A DNA stretch of 64,000 nt, from assembly GCF_000002875.2 (NCBI RefSeq), contig NC_009402.2, positions 252,501 to 316,500 on the forward strand, read 5' to 3'. Position numbers and translations under genes: made by a program. This stretch comes from Leishmania infantum JPCM5. Its lineage: Eukaryota > Euglenozoa > Kinetoplastea > Trypanosomatida > Trypanosomatidae. The first letter of the stretch is position 1. Each line of letters starts with the position of its first letter. The notes under the pieces were generated by a model that made no database searches, was not told the origin of the DNA, and was given only the letters and a program-made list of their open reading frames with translations. Of this stretch, positions 62,375 to 64,000 are shown piece by piece.

Positions 62375-64000
62375 ATGGACAACCACAGTGCCGATGTGTA
62401 CAGCGACGCGGCAGACGTCCTGAAGGTGCTGCACGACACGTTAGAGATGTACGTGTCTTCCATGCAAGACATTGAGGACAAGGAGCGCGGATGCAACACG
62501 GCGTCGGCATCCGCGTCCTCGTCATCTCTCACCAACTCTGCAGCGATAGACCTCGCCATCACCCGACAGCACATTCAGGAAAATGTGCCGCGTTTGTTGG
62601 GCGCGTGCGCATCTGTGCGGAGTATGTTGCGCAGGGTCGCTATGCTGCCCCGTCAGTCCTCGCGACGGAGTGACAGCGAGTCCTTGGGCACGTCTGACAG
62701 CTTGGGCAGTTCCACCACGGCGGCAGAGCGTCATGAAGCCGTCCATGGCCTCATCACGCGAAAGCTCGGCGACGTCATGGAGAATGCACACATGATACGT
62801 GGGCTCGTGAAGGTGCAGCAGCAACAGCAGCATCTCTTGCCGTCACACCTGTCTCGCGTGTCGTCGCTAGCCTCGCCGGACGACAATGACGGACCGCTTC
62901 TCATGAAGCAGCTCATTCGTGTGACGCTGTACAATCTTGAGGACATGGAGCGGCTTCTACGCGCCGCCTACCCGGACGAGCTACCCATGGGCACGATGAG
63001 CTGGGGCGGCGACGAGGTCGAGGAGGCGGATAGGCCTACGCTGTTTTCGCACTCGCCACGTGTGCATCGCACGCTGACACGCTCGCACGGGCAACGTCTC
63101 GGCTATAACGGTGGCGGCACCGATCACGAAGGCCGCCGCGACTCCACTGGTTGCGCGCACAGCACCAGCAGCGGCGATGGTGGTGGAGTGAACTCATCAT
63201 TGGAGACGCCGCGCAGCTCCACCCACACGGCGCCATACGTGCGACGCAGTCCCTCTTTCGACCAGGCGAACCTTCTCACCAGCTCATGGGCGGCAGCCAA
63301 TCAAGAGGACCATGACGGCGACAGCGAAGCCGCACCGACAGTACGCCTGGCCGACACAACCCCCACGTCGCCCACCGGCGCCTACCCATCAGCATCTATT
63401 CTGGCGCGGTCGCAGCAGGCAGACCCGCTTTCGTCGGCGTCGTCTTTCGTCGCTTCGGCGCCGAAGCCGTCCTCGCCGCGCGTCCGCTTCGTCATTGGCG
63501 AGCCCCCTGATTCCGAGGACCAGGACTCCTCTATCTCCGAGTGTGCGCTAGCGCCCACGGCAATCCCGAAACAGTCCTCTCCTTTCGGCAGTAACCTGCT
63601 GTCAAACCCTGTGGTGCAGCTCAGCTGCGCTGACAACGGTAAGCACAGTTGCAACATCAGCGACAGCGGAAATCGCGCCGTCCTCTCTTCACAGTCGCTG
63701 CTGAGCGAAGGTGGCAGCACTGTGCAATCTGCCTCGCTGGGGCACCAGCGCCCATCGCTGACGAGTGCGCAGCACTTCTCGTCCTCTTCAGCAGCAGCGG
63801 CGTCGCTACCGTTGATGGAGGCGGAGTGGATGAACGCAGCCCCCATCATGCCCACGGTGTTCGAGGTGCGGCAGAAAACGGTGCCGTTCCTTGACAGATG
63901 CAGAGACCGAGCGCCTGACGACTCCGTCACTGCCTCAACGCGCAGCACGGCCACCACCGGCGGCTTCCTCGACTCTTCGGCGTTGCAGTTGGGCGACGGC
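62375..64000 (+). CDS. Hypothetical Ser-rich protein (3' partial)
   Basis: The frame is open without a stop from the ATG at 62375 (MDNHSADVYSDAADVLKVLH) to the window end, 542 codons. The first ~200 residues look helical: LHDTLEMYVSSMQDIEDKER, AAIDLAITRQHIQENVPRLL, CASVRSMLRRVAML, then after a Ser-rich stretch HGLITRKLGDVMENAHMIRG and KQLIRVTLYNLEDMERLLRA. This could be a small helical bundle or coiled coil. From residue ~215 it is Ser/Thr/Ala/Gly-rich and disordered, with many SP and RxxS sites. I recognise no family. The domain that defines its function may lie beyond the window. G/C-rich third positions support real coding. Confidence 0.8.
   Translation, partial: MDNHSADVYSDAADVLKVLHDTLEMYVSSMQDIEDKERGCNTASASASSSSLTNSAAIDLAITRQHIQENVPRLLGACASVRSMLRRVAMLPRQSSRRSDSESLGTSDSLGSSTTAAERHEAVHGLITRKLGDVMENAHMIRGLVKVQQQQQHLLPSHLSRVSSLASPDDNDGPLLMKQLIRVTLYNLEDMERLLRAAYPDELPMGTMSWGGDEVEEADRPTLFSHSPRVHRTLTRSHGQRLGYNGGGTDHEGRRDSTGCAHSTSSGDGGGVNSSLETPRSSTHTAPYVRRSPSFDQANLLTSSWAAANQEDHDGDSEAAPTVRLADTTPTSPTGAYPSASILARSQQADPLSSASSFVASAPKPSSPRVRFVIGEPPDSEDQDSSISECALAPTAIPKQSSPFGSNLLSNPVVQLSCADNGKHSCNISDSGNRAVLSSQSLLSEGGSTVQSASLGHQRPSLTSAQHFSSSSAAAASLPLMEAEWMNAAPIMPTVFEVRQKTVPFLDRCRDRAPDDSVTASTRSTATTGGFLDSSALQLGDG

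Noticed and set aside
1..64000. CRISPR array, bacterial operon or phage-type defence system
   Set aside because: The genome is eukaryotic. The only regular repeats are microsatellites and retroposon or gene duplicates, with no spacer-like periodic array.

Overview
The window is a single directional gene cluster from a kinetoplastid, almost certainly Leishmania. Every credible gene is on the + strand, none has introns, and coding regions are GC-rich with G/C third positions. The long intergenic stretches are made of pyrimidine tracts, (CA/GT)n and homopolymers, as expected for polycistronic units resolved by trans-splicing and polyadenylation. Degenerate ingi/L1Tc-type retroposon remnants (DIRE/SIDER-like) and the gene set support this. 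The gene order looks like the citrate synthase / ORC4 / mitochondrial EF-Tu block I associate with Leishmania chromosome 18, but that placement is from memory and unverified.

Layout, left to right: an FtsH-type AAA metalloprotease cut by the left edge (1-1524); ribosomal protein L10a/uL1 (2918-3562); a low-complexity hypothetical protein (6108-7796); a minimal AMPK/SNF1-like kinase (8504-9319); a 4.1 kb gene-free stretch; a very long sestrin-like protein (13478-17404); a repeat-rich 3.8 kb interval with a + strand SIDER-like element (about 17516-18190) and a - strand degenerate retrotransposon with reverse transcriptase motifs (about 19147-20380); a PP4R1-like HEAT-repeat protein (21217-23352); a hypothetical protein whose N-terminus seems to change frame (26089-28335); two citrate synthase genes in direct repeat (29430-30842 and 35329-36693); a second retrotransposon fragment in opposite orientation (38168-38940); a 1693-aa hypothetical protein (41964-47045); a frame-broken candidate pseudogene (47758-48450); an ORC4-like protein (49649-52951); a Tctex1-type dynein light chain (53685-54437); an assembly gap (54803-54902); mitochondrial EF-Tu (54913-56313); a hypothetical protein (57984-59540); a small U1-type zinc-finger protein (60367-60657); and the 5' part of a Ser-rich protein that runs off the right edge (62375-64000).

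Gene neighbours in such clusters are co-transcribed but usually functionally unrelated, so no pathway should be read from the order. The most notable points are the sestrin homologue with a huge disordered N-terminus and an altered redox triad; the citrate synthase pair in which the downstream copy lost the ATG preceding the mitochondrial presequence; an ORC4 with an AT-hook and degenerate Walker motifs; a 442-bp apparently identical inverted repeat carried by two retrotransposon relics about 18.6 kb apart; and two places where coding-like sequence hops between frames.
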